A stretch of 64,000 nucleotides of DNA, from the NCBI GenBank assembly GCA_024685135.1, contig JAIKWA010000130.1, forward strand, positions 1-64,000, given 5' to 3'. Below, in pieces: positions 14,424 through 23,092 of the stretch. Each line of letters begins with the position of its first letter. The first letter of the stretch is position 1. The notes beneath the pieces were generated by a model. The model was not told the DNA's origin and made no database searches. It was given only the letters and a program-made list of their open reading frames with translations. The DNA is from Saccharofermentans sp. (GTDB lineage Bacteria; Bacillota; Clostridia; Saccharofermentanales; Saccharofermentanaceae). A program made the translations under genes and the position numbers.

Positions 14424-15215
14424 ATGGCAGGCAAACTCGTAACTGACGATCTCGGGAGGGGCGGATTTAGGCTCCTTCAGGACGAAGATGGTTTTAAGCT
14501 CGGCACGGCAAGTGTTCTCCTTGCGTGGTTTGCCTCGTCTTTTGTAAGAAGATCCAAAGAGAGTAAGACCCATATGTTAGAGCTTGGCAGCGGCATCGGA
14601 AGCTGCGCGATCTGCACCGCTGCAAGGCTTGCTGAGGTTAATATCGACTGCATCGAGCTTCAGCAAAGACCCTTTGAGATATTAGAGCAGAATATCGAGC
14701 TCAACGGTATCGAAGGAAGGGTAAGAGCCTTTAATTCAGACATATTAGAGCTCCCGTCTCTTGTCAAGGATATAAGCTACGACGTGGTATTCATGAACCC
14801 GCCTTTCTTCAGTGAGGCAAGGGGCCCCAAGACAGATGATAAGAGTAAGGCCAAGCTCGTATCACGCTTCGGCGATACCGCAGATCTTGAAGATTTCATA
14901 AGCGTCGCATCCAGGAGGACAAGACCTTCGGGCGGCTATGTATGCATGTGTATGGCATCTTCAAGGCTTTGCGAATGTATAGGCCTTTTCGAAAAGTATA
15001 AGATCAGCCCCTCAAGGCTCATAAATTGCCATTCGCTTGAAGACAAGGACAGCTTCCTTGTGCTCCTGGCAGGCAAGAAGGGCGCGCCCAATACGGATTT
15101 CCGCATACTTCCGCCCCTTATACTGAGCGAGAGGGACAAAGAGGGTAATATTATAAGGACAAAAGAACTTACCAGGATCTATGAGGAGGAACACACGGAT
15201 TGCTTTATCTCGTAG
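14424..15215 (+). CDS. tRNA1(Val) A37 N6-methyltransferase family protein (TrmN6/YfiC-like)
   Basis: SAM-dependent adenine-N6 methyltransferase. 263 residues from ATG 14424 (AAAGGGG upstream); the track start at 14370 lies in the terminator. Motif I reads MLELGSGIGSCAI, and the catalytic NPPFF motif follows VVFM at about residue 120, as in base-N6 methylases. COG4123 members sit next to rsmI in many Firmicutes, as here; the stop lies past the rsmI start (16-nt overlap). Target tRNA in this lineage is inferred from the family. Confidence 0.85.
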   Translation: MAGKLVTDDLGRGGFRLLQDEDGFKLGTASVLLAWFASSFVRRSKESKTHMLELGSGIGSCAICTAARLAEVNIDCIELQQRPFEILEQNIELNGIEGRVRAFNSDILELPSLVKDISYDVVFMNPPFFSEARGPKTDDKSKAKLVSRFGDTADLEDFISVASRRTRPSGGYVCMCMASSRLCECIGLFEKYKISPSRLINCHSLEDKDSFLVLLAGKKGAPNTDFRILPPLILSERDKEGNIIRTKELTRIYEEEHTDCFIS

Positions 15216-16033
15216 GAACACCAATAGGAAATTTAGGGGACATGAGCCCGAGGGCAAAGCAGATCCTTACGGATGTTGATGTGATCGCCTGTGAGGATAC
15301 AAGGGTAACGGGCATTCTCCTTAAGTCGTTGGGGATCGAGCCCAAGAAGCTGTTTTGCTATCAGGAACATAACAAGGCCTCTAAGGGTCCCGTGCTTATC
15401 GATATGTTAAGGAGCGGACTCGATGTAGCTCAGGTATCAGACGCGGGAATGCCTGCGATATCTGACCCCGGAGAAGACCTCGTAAAGCTTGCGATAGAGG
15501 GAGGCATAGAATTTACCGTAGTCCCCGGGCCTGTTGCCGCGATGACCGCTCTGGTCTTATCCGGACTTGATACGAGATACTGCCATTTCGAAGGTTTCCT
15601 GCCGCAGGACAATACCAAGAGAAAACAGCGCCTTGCCGCTCTTAAGACATACGATGAGACCATTATCTTATACGAAGCTCCGCATAGAGTAGCAAAACTT
15701 ATAGAAGAGCTTATGGCTGAAGGCTTCGGAGAAAGCAAGATCGCTTTTGCAAGAGAGCTTACCAAGAAGTACGAAGAGGTAATAAGGCTTAAGGTAAGCG
15801 AGGCAGGGGAATATTTTGCAGCAAATCCCCCGAGAGGAGAATTCGTCGTCTGCCTGGAGCCCTTGGAGCAGGAAGAAAAGGGTGCTTCCGGTATGTGCGA
15901 ATCTGATACGCTCATAAAGCTGCTCTTGGAGAAGGGAATGCCTACAAAAGACATTGCGGCCGTAGTATCAGCCGCTTTGGGACTTCCCAAGAAAGAAGTA
16001 TATAACCGCTCACTTGAACTTAGCGGCAGGTAA
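15200..16033 (+). CDS. rsmI: 16S rRNA (cytidine(1402)-2'-O)-methyltransferase
   Basis: 277 residues from a TTG start with GGAGG 10 nt upstream; the N terminus MLYLVGTPIGNLGDMSPRA matches the family start exactly. Further hallmarks: VDVIACEDTRVTGILL, VSDAGMPAISDPGEDLV, VPGPVAAMTALVLSGL. Methylates the ribose of C1402 in the decoding centre. Confidence 0.95.
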   Translation: MLYLVGTPIGNLGDMSPRAKQILTDVDVIACEDTRVTGILLKSLGIEPKKLFCYQEHNKASKGPVLIDMLRSGLDVAQVSDAGMPAISDPGEDLVKLAIEGGIEFTVVPGPVAAMTALVLSGLDTRYCHFEGFLPQDNTKRKQRLAALKTYDETIILYEAPHRVAKLIEELMAEGFGESKIAFARELTKKYEEVIRLKVSEAGEYFAANPPRGEFVVCLEPLEQEEKGASGMCESDTLIKLLLEKGMPTKDIAAVVSAALGLPKKEVYNRSLELSGR

Positions 16034-16074
16034 ATCTATAATTAAAAGGTTTTGTAATAAAAGGAGGGAAAGTC

Positions 16075-18021
16075 ATGGACAATCAGGAAAAGAAGACTTT
16101 CTATATAACAACACCGATCTACTATCCGTCCGGTAACCCGCACATCGGACACTGCTATACGACCATCGCTTGCGATGCCGTTGCAAGGCTCAAGCGAATG
16201 CAAGGCTATGACGTAATGTTCCTTACGGGAACAGACGAGCATGGTCAGAAGATCGAGAAGAAGGCCGAGGAAGCCGGAGTAACACCCAAGGAGTATGTCG
16301 ACGATATCGTTGCAAACTTCAAGAAGCTCTGGGGCACACTCGGTATCTCATACGACAGATATGTAAGAACAACTGACGATTACCATATTAAGACAGTTCA
16401 AAACATCTTCGAGAAGCTCTACAAGAACGGCTATATCTATAAGAGCGAGTACAAGGGCAAATACTGCACGCCCTGTGAATCCTTCTGGACAGAAAGCCAG
16501 TTAGTAGACGGCAAGTGCCCTGACTGCGGCAGAGAGGTAACAGACGCTTCCGAGGAAGCATACTTCTTCAAGCTCTCAGCGTTTGCTCCCAGGCTCAAGG
16601 AACTCCTCCTCGATGAAGAGAAGAACTTCCTCAATCCTAAGAGCCGTGTAAACGAGATGATCCACAACTTCATCGATCCCGGTCTTCAGGATCTCTGCGT
16701 ATCCAGAACGAGCTTTAAGTGGGGTATCCCCGTTACCTTCGACGAAGGTCATATCGTATATGTCTGGATCGATGCCTTGACGAACTATATCTCGGCATTA
16801 GGCTTCATGAACGATACATATAACGACTACGAGAAGTACTGGCCTGCGGATATGCATGTAATGGCTAAGGAGATCGTAAGATTCCACTCTCTTATCTGGC
16901 CTTCTATCCTTATGGCACTGGGTGAGCCTCTCCCGCAGAAGATCTACGGTCACGGCTGGATCACCTTCGGTGCTTCAGGCGGCAAGATGAGTAAGTCCAA
17001 GGGTAATGTAATAGATCCGTTCGTACTCTGCGAGAGATACGGCGTAGATGCCTTAAGATACGATATCTTAAGAGAGATGCCCTTCGGCTCTGATGCACCT
17101 TATTCAAACGAGCAGATGTTCACGAGGATCAATTCGGATCTTGCAAACGATCTGGGTAACCTCGTCTCCAGAACTGTTGCGATGGTCATCAAGTACTTCG
17201 GAGGCACAATGCCCGGGGAGATGGAATTCACGGAAGAGGATAACGACCTCTACGCTGCATTCGACGTTCTCCCTGATATCGTATCTGAAGGTTATTCAAC
17301 GCTTCATTTCTCTGAAGCGTTAGAGAAGATCTTCCGCGCTATTGCAAGAGCAAACAAGTACATCGACGAGACATGCCCCTGGATCCTTGCTAAGGATGAG
17401 ACAAAGCAGCCGAGACTTGCAGCAGTCTTATACAATCTCCTCGATTGCATCAGACGCGCAGCAATATTGCTCTATCCCGTAATGCCTCATTCCACACCCA
17501 AGATCTTCGAGCAGATCGGTGCTACGGAAGAGGAGATCACATGGGAGTCCGTATATGAGAGAAATAAGCTCTCTTCAACAGTAACGGTCAAGAAGGGTGA
17601 AGTCTTATTCCCCAGAATAGATGTAGACAAGGAGATCGAAGAGCTCAATAAGCAGCTTGCACCTGAAGAAGCACCTTCAGATCTTGAGCCCCTTAAGGAG
17701 CTTACAAAGTTCGATAACTTTGCATCTCTCGATCTTCGTGCAGTTAAGGTCTTATCCTGCGAGAAGGTCAAGAAGTCAGATAAGCTTCTTCTCTTCCAGG
17801 TAGATGACGGCTTCGGCACAAGGCAGGTACTCTCCGGTATCGCAAAGTACTACAAGCCCGAAGACCTCGTAGGCAAGACACTTGCGATGATAGTAAACCT
17901 CGAGCCCCGCAAGATGATGGGCTATGAGAGCAACGGTATGATCTTATCCGTCAAGGACGGCGACGGCTACAGAGTCTTGGAGTTCGACGACTCCATCAAG
18001 CCAGGAGCAGACATATCGTGA
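16075..18021 (+). CDS. metG: methionyl-tRNA synthetase
   Basis: 648 residues, the long bacterial form. Class I motifs: PHIGH at about residue 22 and GGKMSKSKGNVIDP at about 302. The zinc knuckle has CTPCESFW ... CPDCGREV. The C-terminal 100 residues (FDNFASLDLRAVKVLSCEKV onward) are the tRNA-binding EMAP/Trbp111-like domain. GGAGGG precedes the ATG. Overlaps tatD by 4 nt. Confidence 0.96.
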   Translation: MDNQEKKTFYITTPIYYPSGNPHIGHCYTTIACDAVARLKRMQGYDVMFLTGTDEHGQKIEKKAEEAGVTPKEYVDDIVANFKKLWGTLGISYDRYVRTTDDYHIKTVQNIFEKLYKNGYIYKSEYKGKYCTPCESFWTESQLVDGKCPDCGREVTDASEEAYFFKLSAFAPRLKELLLDEEKNFLNPKSRVNEMIHNFIDPGLQDLCVSRTSFKWGIPVTFDEGHIVYVWIDALTNYISALGFMNDTYNDYEKYWPADMHVMAKEIVRFHSLIWPSILMALGEPLPQKIYGHGWITFGASGGKMSKSKGNVIDPFVLCERYGVDALRYDILREMPFGSDAPYSNEQMFTRINSDLANDLGNLVSRTVAMVIKYFGGTMPGEMEFTEEDNDLYAAFDVLPDIVSEGYSTLHFSEALEKIFRAIARANKYIDETCPWILAKDETKQPRLAAVLYNLLDCIRRAAILLYPVMPHSTPKIFEQIGATEEEITWESVYERNKLSSTVTVKKGEVLFPRIDVDKEIEELNKQLAPEEAPSDLEPLKELTKFDNFASLDLRAVKVLSCEKVKKSDKLLLFQVDDGFGTRQVLSGIAKYYKPEDLVGKTLAMIVNLEPRKMMGYESNGMILSVKDGDGYRVLEFDDSIKPGADIS

Positions 18022-18872
18022 GAGAGGTAAGACACTTCGAGAATCTTGATGCAAGCGTGCGTTTCTTTGATACGCACGCTCATCTTTATGATGAGCGCAT
18101 AACGGATGTGGGTGAAGCCCTTGCCTTAAGCTATAAGGCGGGCGTTGACCGGATACTTATCCCGGCTGATTCCATGGGATCTTCAAAGCAGGCTGTAGAT
18201 TACGCTGCAAGATTTGACGGCACAGCGGGAGTAAAGCTCTTTTGCTCAGTAGGTGTGCACCCGCATGAAGCTAAGACATATACGCCTGAGGTGGAAGAGT
18301 ATCTTATCGACTGTCTTAATAGAAGGGATGAGCTTAAGATCAGGGCGTTAGGGGAGATAGGTCTTGATTACTACTACGACCTGTCTGAGAGGTCCTGCCA
18401 GAGGGAAGTTTTCGCAAAGCAATTGAAGCTGGCATATGAGCTCGATATTCCCTTCATATTGCACGAGAGGGAGGCTACGGGCGATTGCCTTGATATCTTA
18501 AGGGATTTCTGCAAAAGAGGCTGTCTGCGAGCAAATCCCGGCGTATGCCATTGCTGCTCCATGTCGCCCGAGGCCGCACAGGAGATGGTCAAGATGGGCT
18601 TCTTTATTGGCTTTGACGGCCCCATAACCTTTAAGAACAACAAGAAGACACCTGAAGTGTGCCGCAATACGCCTTTAGACCGCATCGTTATAGAGACGGA
18701 TTCGCCTTATCTTACGCCCGAGCCCAACAGGGGACTTACCAACATACCGGAATTCGTTCCCTATGTGTGTGCCAGGATAGCAGAGATCAAGGGCGAGCCA
18801 CTTGAACAGATGGCTTCTATTACTTATGATAACGGCAACAGATTATATGAGATCACGGAGGATACAAAGTGA
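18018..18872 (+). CDS. tatD: TatD family metal-dependent DNase/deacylase
   Basis: 284 residues from a GTG start overlapping the metG stop. Metal-site motifs: FDTHAHLYD near residue 13, ALGEIGLDYYYD near 115, and IETDSPYLTPEP near 225. Usually found directly after metG in Firmicutes. The N terminus is some 12 residues longer than usual, so a start nearer FFDTHAHL is possible. Biological role remains debated (DNA repair nuclease or D-aminoacyl-tRNA deacylase-like). Confidence 0.92.
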   Translation: MREVRHFENLDASVRFFDTHAHLYDERITDVGEALALSYKAGVDRILIPADSMGSSKQAVDYAARFDGTAGVKLFCSVGVHPHEAKTYTPEVEEYLIDCLNRRDELKIRALGEIGLDYYYDLSERSCQREVFAKQLKLAYELDIPFILHEREATGDCLDILRDFCKRGCLRANPGVCHCCSMSPEAAQEMVKMGFFIGFDGPITFKNNKKTPEVCRNTPLDRIVIETDSPYLTPEPNRGLTNIPEFVPYVCARIAEIKGEPLEQMASITYDNGNRLYEITEDTK

Positions 18873-19342
18873 GTAAGAAAGAAATAGTGCTGATAGTAGT
18901 AACAATAGCACTCGTGCTCGTAATGGCAGGAGGCTTCTTCTACGACAGAACGGGAGCTTTGCTCGACCGTACAAATCTCATCCCGATAACAGCTGACGAG
19001 AACCTCGAGGTAAAGCAGATCGAGAAGTTCGGTATGCTCTACTACAGGGTAGCATACGAAGCAAAGCTCAAGATCGTTGACGGCTACTGGGAACAATACT
19101 ACATGAACATCTGTGATACCTACGGAAGCCTTGAAGGTCTGTTTATGGATGCAACGGATTTTGAGACATATAAGAGCGAAGTATTGGTAGATCAGACTAT
19201 CATCCCGGCTCCTGCGGAAGATGCCGTAATCTGGGTGTTCGGCTCTACAATAGATCCTGTTAAGACGGATAATGTAGTCTACATAATCGATCAGGAAGCA
19301 GACGGCAACGCTTATCTCTACATATATTACGCACGCAAATAA
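18869..19342 (+). CDS. small membrane-anchored protein, unrecognised
   Basis: 157 residues from a GTG overlapping the tatD stop. One N-terminal membrane segment (residues 5-23, IVLIVVTIALVLVMAGGFF) followed by an extracellular alpha/beta region rich in aromatics. No Cys and no known motif. Translational coupling to tatD suggests coexpression, not a shared function. It is the last gene before the tRNA cluster. Confidence 0.72.
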   Translation: MSKKEIVLIVVTIALVLVMAGGFFYDRTGALLDRTNLIPITADENLEVKQIEKFGMLYYRVAYEAKLKIVDGYWEQYYMNICDTYGSLEGLFMDATDFETYKSEVLVDQTIIPAPAEDAVIWVFGSTIDPVKTDNVVYIIDQEADGNAYLYIYYARK

Positions 19343-19407
19343 AATGGCGGTGAAGCCTTATTTATGCGGCGTTTGAATATAAAATACGATTCTTTTTAAA
19401 ATAGTTG

Positions 19408-19437
19408 TTGACAGAAGCCCGATATTTGTTTTATAAT
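19408..19437 (+). promoter_or_regulatory. promoter of the tRNA cluster
   Basis: Perfect TTGACA and TATAAT with an 18-base spacer, about 30 bases before tRNA-Val. Confidence 0.78.
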
Positions 19438-19468
19438 TGCAAAGCGCTTCGAAGGAAGCACACCTGAT

Positions 19469-19544
19469 GGAAGCTTAGCTCAGCTGGGAGAGCATCTGCC
19501 TTACAAGCAGAGGGTCACAGGTTCGAGCCCTGTAGTTTCCACCA
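19469..19544 (+). tRNA. tRNA-Val (anticodon TAC), CCA encoded
   Basis: 76 nt. Acceptor GGAAGCT pairs AGTTTCC, D-arm TAGCTCAG, anticodon loop CTTACAA, T-arm GGTTCGAGCC, and encoded CCA. Confidence 0.95.
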
Positions 19545-19548
19545 AGAC

Positions 19549-19626
19549 GGCGCAGTAGTTCAGCCTGGTTAGAATGCCAGCCTGTCACGCTGGAGGTCGA
19601 GGGTTCGAGCCCCTTCTGCGTCGCCA
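19549..19626 (+). tRNA. tRNA-Asp (anticodon GTC), CCA encoded
   Basis: Acceptor GGCGCAG pairs CTGCGTC, anticodon loop CTGTCAC, T-arm GGTTCGAGCC, discriminator G and encoded CCA. Only four bases separate it from tRNA-Val, so both are processed from one transcript. Confidence 0.95.
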
Positions 19627-19628
19627 GC

Positions 19629-19663
19629 AAGACCGGAACCATCCGGTTTCGGTCTTGTTTTTT
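19629..19663 (+). terminator. terminator-like hairpin between tRNA-Asp and tRNA-Phe
   Basis: AAGACCG-ga-ACC-atcc-GGT-tt-CGGTCTT then GTTTTTT. tRNA-Phe follows without its own visible promoter, so termination is probably partial. Confidence 0.75.
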
Positions 19664-19739
19664 GCCCAGATAGCTCAGTTGGTAGAGCAGGGGACTGAAA
19701 ATCCCCGTGTCACTGGTTCGATTCCGGTTCTGGGCACCA
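19664..19739 (+). tRNA. tRNA-Phe (anticodon GAA), CCA encoded
   Basis: Acceptor GCCCAGA pairs TCTGGGC, D-arm TAGCTCAG, anticodon loop CTGAAAA, T-arm GGTTCGATTCC, discriminator A and encoded CCA. It starts directly in the T-run of the preceding hairpin. Confidence 0.95.
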
Positions 19740-19768
19740 AATCCCCAAGCATTGCTTGGGGATTTTTT
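19740..19768 (+). terminator. terminator of the tRNA cluster
   Basis: AATCCCCAAGC-att-GCTTGGGGATT followed by T residues, directly after the tRNA-Phe CCA. Confidence 0.9.
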
Positions 19769-19838
19769 ATTGCCATTATCACAAAGAAGTTTTAGTGTTT
19801 CCCTTATTTTTCTATTTCCTACACATTTGAAGGCTCAG

Positions 19839-19866
19839 TTGAAACAGGCGATCATAGTGATATAAT
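19839..19866 (+). promoter_or_regulatory. promoter of the calcium ATPase gene
   Basis: TTGAAA, 16-base spacer, TATAAT; predicted start near 19873, with GGGAG at about 19886. Confidence 0.6.
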
Positions 19867-19899
19867 TTTTAAGCATTAAAAATAAGGGAGACTCGTAAC

Positions 19900-22680
19900 G
19901 TGGATAAAGCGTATTCAAAGAGCACAGAACAGATCGCTGAAGAACTCGGCACAGACCTCGTCAATGGTCTTGAACAGACCGAAGCTTCTTTAAGACTTGC
20001 AAAGAACGGTCCCAACTCACTCGGTGAGGAGAAGAAGGTACCTCTTTGGAAGAGATTCTTATCACAGTTTGCAGATGCGATGGTAATCATCCTTATCGCA
20101 GCTGCTGCATTATCAGCATACATGGCATACAAGGCTGAAGGCGGTATCGAGGAATGGATCGATGTTATCGTTATCCTCGCTATCGTAATCCTCAATGCCT
20201 GCCTCGGCGTTTACCAGGAAGGTAAGGCTGATCAGGCACTTGCAGCCCTCAAGAAGATGAGCTCACCTCAGACCAAGGTCGTAAGAGACGGTAAGATCGT
20301 CATGACAGATTCCGAGAACATCGTTCCCGGTGACATCATCGCGATCGATGCAGGTGATGCTATCTCAGCAGATATGAGACTTATCTCTTCAAGCTCGCTC
20401 AAGGCAGAAGAGTCCTCACTTACAGGTGAGTCAGTTCCGGTAGACAAGGATGCAAATGCCATCTGCCCCGAGGACTGCGGCATCGGCGACCGTAAGAACA
20501 TGCTCTTCATGGGTACTGTTGTTACATACGGTAGAGCAAGAGGCGTAGTTACCGATACGGCAAGGAATACCGAGCTCGGTAAGATCGCAAGTAAGCTCAC
20601 AAATATCGAAGATGAGCAGACACCTCTCCAGAAGAGCCTTACTTCTTTGGGTAAGATCCTCGCAGTTGTCTGCATCTTTGTTTGTATCATAGTTCTCGTA
20701 GTAGATATCTTCATCCAGAAGCAGGCACCTGCCGATGCGCTCATGACAGCCGTATCACTCGCAGTTGCCGCTATCCCTGAAGGTCTTGCGGCAGTTGTTA
20801 CCATAGTCTTATCGATCGGTATGACCACGATGGCTCAGAACAATGCGATCGTAAAGAGACTCCTCGCTGTTGAGACCTTAGGCTGCGTTGACGTTATCTG
20901 CTCGGATAAGACAGGTACACTTACACAGAACCAGATGACGGTAACAGTCCTTTACGATGGTAAGGAAGTTATCAATGTAACAGGCGGCGGATATGCACCT
21001 GAAGGCGAGCTTCAGACTGCTGACGGTAAGGCCTTCAAGATGAATAAGGTAGTTGAGAGCCTTGTAAGATCTGCGGTCCTTTGTAATGACGCTTCCATAG
21101 TTAAGGATGACGAAGGCAAGTATTCCTGCATCGGTGACCCTACGGAAGGTTCACTTACGACTTTAGGTATGAAGTGCGGTCTTGAGAGAGAAGCTACAAT
21201 GCACAAGTTCAACCGTGAGACAGAGCTTCCCTTCGATTCAGACCGTAAGATGATGACCACTTACCACTCCGGTATCGTTGACGGCAAGTGGGTATCCTAT
21301 ACAAAGGGTGCTCCCGATATCATCTTCTCAAGATGCACCAGGTATCTCGATGAAGACGGCGAGCACGATATGACTCCCGAGTATCTCGAGAATATCAAGA
21401 CTCAGAACCACAACTTCGCGATCAAGGCAATAAGAGTCCTCGCATTTGCATATCAGATCCACAGCGAAGGATGCAAGGCTGACTTTGCAGACGAGAACGA
21501 CCTCGTATTCATCGGTCTTATCGGTATGATCGATCCTGCACGTAAGGAAGCAAAGGATGCCATCGCAGTATGTAAGGACGCAGGTATCCGCGCGGTAATG
21601 ATCACGGGTGACTTCAAGGATTCCGCAGTTGCTATAGCAGACAACCTCGAGATGAGAGATGAGAATCACCAGGGCGCGCTGTCCGGTGAAGAGCTCGACA
21701 AGATCAGCGACGAGGACTTGAGGAAAGTTTGTGAGAGTACCAGCGTATATGCGCGTGTATCTCCCGAACATAAGGTAAGGATCGTAACGGCTCTCAAGGC
21801 CAATGACCACATCGCATCCATGACAGGTGACGGCGTTAACGACGCCATGGCACTCAAGTCAGCTGATATCGGTGTAGCTATGGGTATCACGGGTACTGAC
21901 GTATCCAAGAACTCGGCAGACATGATCCTTATGGACGATAACTTCGCAACCATAGTCAAGGCGGTAGAGCAGGGCAGGATCATCTATGCGAACATCCGTA
22001 AGTTCGTAGGCTTCCTCCTCTCATGTAACGTAGGTGAGATCCTTGTTATCTTCATCCTCTCACTTATCAAGGGCGGAACGGAAGGCAGTGCCTTTGCAGG
22101 CATCGCTGCTCCTCTTACGGCTATCCAGCTCCTCTGGCTCAACCTCGTAACAGACTCATTCCCGGCACTTGCTCTCGGCAGAGAGAAGGGCGAGCCCGGT
22201 ATAATGAAGCTCCCGCCGAGATCCAAGAACGAGCCTATCATCAACAGGAGCATGATGGGTCACATCGGTATCCAGGCTATGGCTATCTTCCTCAGCGTTG
22301 CGACAGCTTTCCTCGTATCGCTCGCAAGCATGAACATGGGTAACACCTTCTTCTATGCAGGCAGCAACGCAGAGCCTATCAATGTAGCAAGAACAGTTGC
22401 TTTTGCAACACTTATCTGCGCTGAGCTCTTCAGAGCCTTCGCAGCAAGATCAGAGCGTCTGTCAGTCTTCAAGATCGGAATCTTCACAAACAAGATGATG
22501 AACATGGCTGTCGGTCTGTCACTCATACTCCTCATTGCGGTTATCTATATCCCGGGCGTAAATGCTATCTTCGATAACGTTGCCCTTAACCCGCTTGCAT
22601 GGATCGTGATACTCCCTCTCGCACTGATACCTTTTGCATCAAGCGAATTGTTCAAGATCATAAAGAACGCCAAAAAATAA
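19900..22680 (+). CDS. P-type calcium-transporting ATPase (SERCA/PMCA-like, type II)
   Basis: 926 residues from a GTG with GGGAG 9 nt upstream. N-terminal cation-ATPase domain (GLEQTEASLRLAKNGPNSL), actuator motif SSLTGESVPV near 175, membrane segment with AAIPEGLAAVV (the PEGL calcium-site signature), phosphorylation site CSDKTGTLTQNQMT near 335, hinge TGDGVNDAMALKSADIGVAMG near 645, and about ten membrane spans. It exports calcium from the cytosol at the expense of ATP. Single-gene unit. Confidence 0.93.
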   Translation: MDKAYSKSTEQIAEELGTDLVNGLEQTEASLRLAKNGPNSLGEEKKVPLWKRFLSQFADAMVIILIAAAALSAYMAYKAEGGIEEWIDVIVILAIVILNACLGVYQEGKADQALAALKKMSSPQTKVVRDGKIVMTDSENIVPGDIIAIDAGDAISADMRLISSSSLKAEESSLTGESVPVDKDANAICPEDCGIGDRKNMLFMGTVVTYGRARGVVTDTARNTELGKIASKLTNIEDEQTPLQKSLTSLGKILAVVCIFVCIIVLVVDIFIQKQAPADALMTAVSLAVAAIPEGLAAVVTIVLSIGMTTMAQNNAIVKRLLAVETLGCVDVICSDKTGTLTQNQMTVTVLYDGKEVINVTGGGYAPEGELQTADGKAFKMNKVVESLVRSAVLCNDASIVKDDEGKYSCIGDPTEGSLTTLGMKCGLEREATMHKFNRETELPFDSDRKMMTTYHSGIVDGKWVSYTKGAPDIIFSRCTRYLDEDGEHDMTPEYLENIKTQNHNFAIKAIRVLAFAYQIHSEGCKADFADENDLVFIGLIGMIDPARKEAKDAIAVCKDAGIRAVMITGDFKDSAVAIADNLEMRDENHQGALSGEELDKISDEDLRKVCESTSVYARVSPEHKVRIVTALKANDHIASMTGDGVNDAMALKSADIGVAMGITGTDVSKNSADMILMDDNFATIVKAVEQGRIIYANIRKFVGFLLSCNVGEILVIFILSLIKGGTEGSAFAGIAAPLTAIQLLWLNLVTDSFPALALGREKGEPGIMKLPPRSKNEPIINRSMMGHIGIQAMAIFLSVATAFLVSLASMNMGNTFFYAGSNAEPINVARTVAFATLICAELFRAFAARSERLSVFKIGIFTNKMMNMAVGLSLILLIAVIYIPGVNAIFDNVALNPLAWIVILPLALIPFASSELFKIIKNAKK

Positions 22681-22686
22681 AACGGT

Positions 22687-22715
22687 TTGCAATAGCATTT
22701 GCCGTATGATATTAT
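22687..22715 (+). promoter_or_regulatory. promoter of secG
   Basis: TTGCAA, 17-base spacer, TATTAT, about 35 bases before the secG start codon. Confidence 0.5.
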
Positions 22716-22749
22716 CTAACGGCTTAATTTGAAACAGGAGGCAGGTCTA

Positions 22750-23001
22750 ATGAGCGGACTGCAGATATTTCTTTCAATAATCGATATCGTCTTCGCGATC
22801 GCGATCATCATATTGTTCCTCGTTCAGGAGGGTAACGATCAGGGTTTGGGTGCCGTTGCGGGTGCTTCAACTGATTCTTACTACAGCAAGGCGAAGGGCA
22901 GGACTCTTGAAGAGCAGCTTAAGCGTTGGACGGTTATCTGCTGCGTCGGTTTTGCGGTAGCTTCCATCGTTTTGTATCTTGCTATCAACAGACATTGGTA
23001 A
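22750..23001 (+). CDS. secG: preprotein translocase subunit SecG
   Basis: 83 residues from ATG 22750 with GGAGG 7 nt upstream; the track start (TTG 22729) lies before the ribosome binding site. Two membrane helices (about 3-24 and 58-80) flank a Gly-rich loop with LVQEGNDQGLGAVAG, the SecG signature. Part of the SecYEG channel. Followed by a terminator and rnr, a common Firmicutes neighbourhood. Confidence 0.92.
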   Translation: MSGLQIFLSIIDIVFAIAIIILFLVQEGNDQGLGAVAGASTDSYYSKAKGRTLEEQLKRWTVICCVGFAVASIVLYLAINRHW

Positions 23002-23022
23002 GAGAAATATAAGTTAACTTGC

Positions 23023-23060
23023 CGGGGCTGTCTCATAATAATTGAGACGGCCCCGTTTTA
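23023..23060 (+). terminator. intrinsic terminator between secG and rnr
   Basis: CGGGGCTGTCTCA-taataat-TGAGACGGCCCCG followed by TTTTA; 13-bp stem with one G-T pair. A TATAAT at 23067 just past it probably starts rnr transcription. Confidence 0.85.
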
Positions 23061-23092
23061 TTGGTATATAATGAATTTGTGAGGTTTAAACT

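Noticed and set aside
19574-19795. 73-codon ORF across the tRNA cluster
   Set aside because: It covers tRNA-Asp and tRNA-Phe; the sequence is tRNA, not protein.
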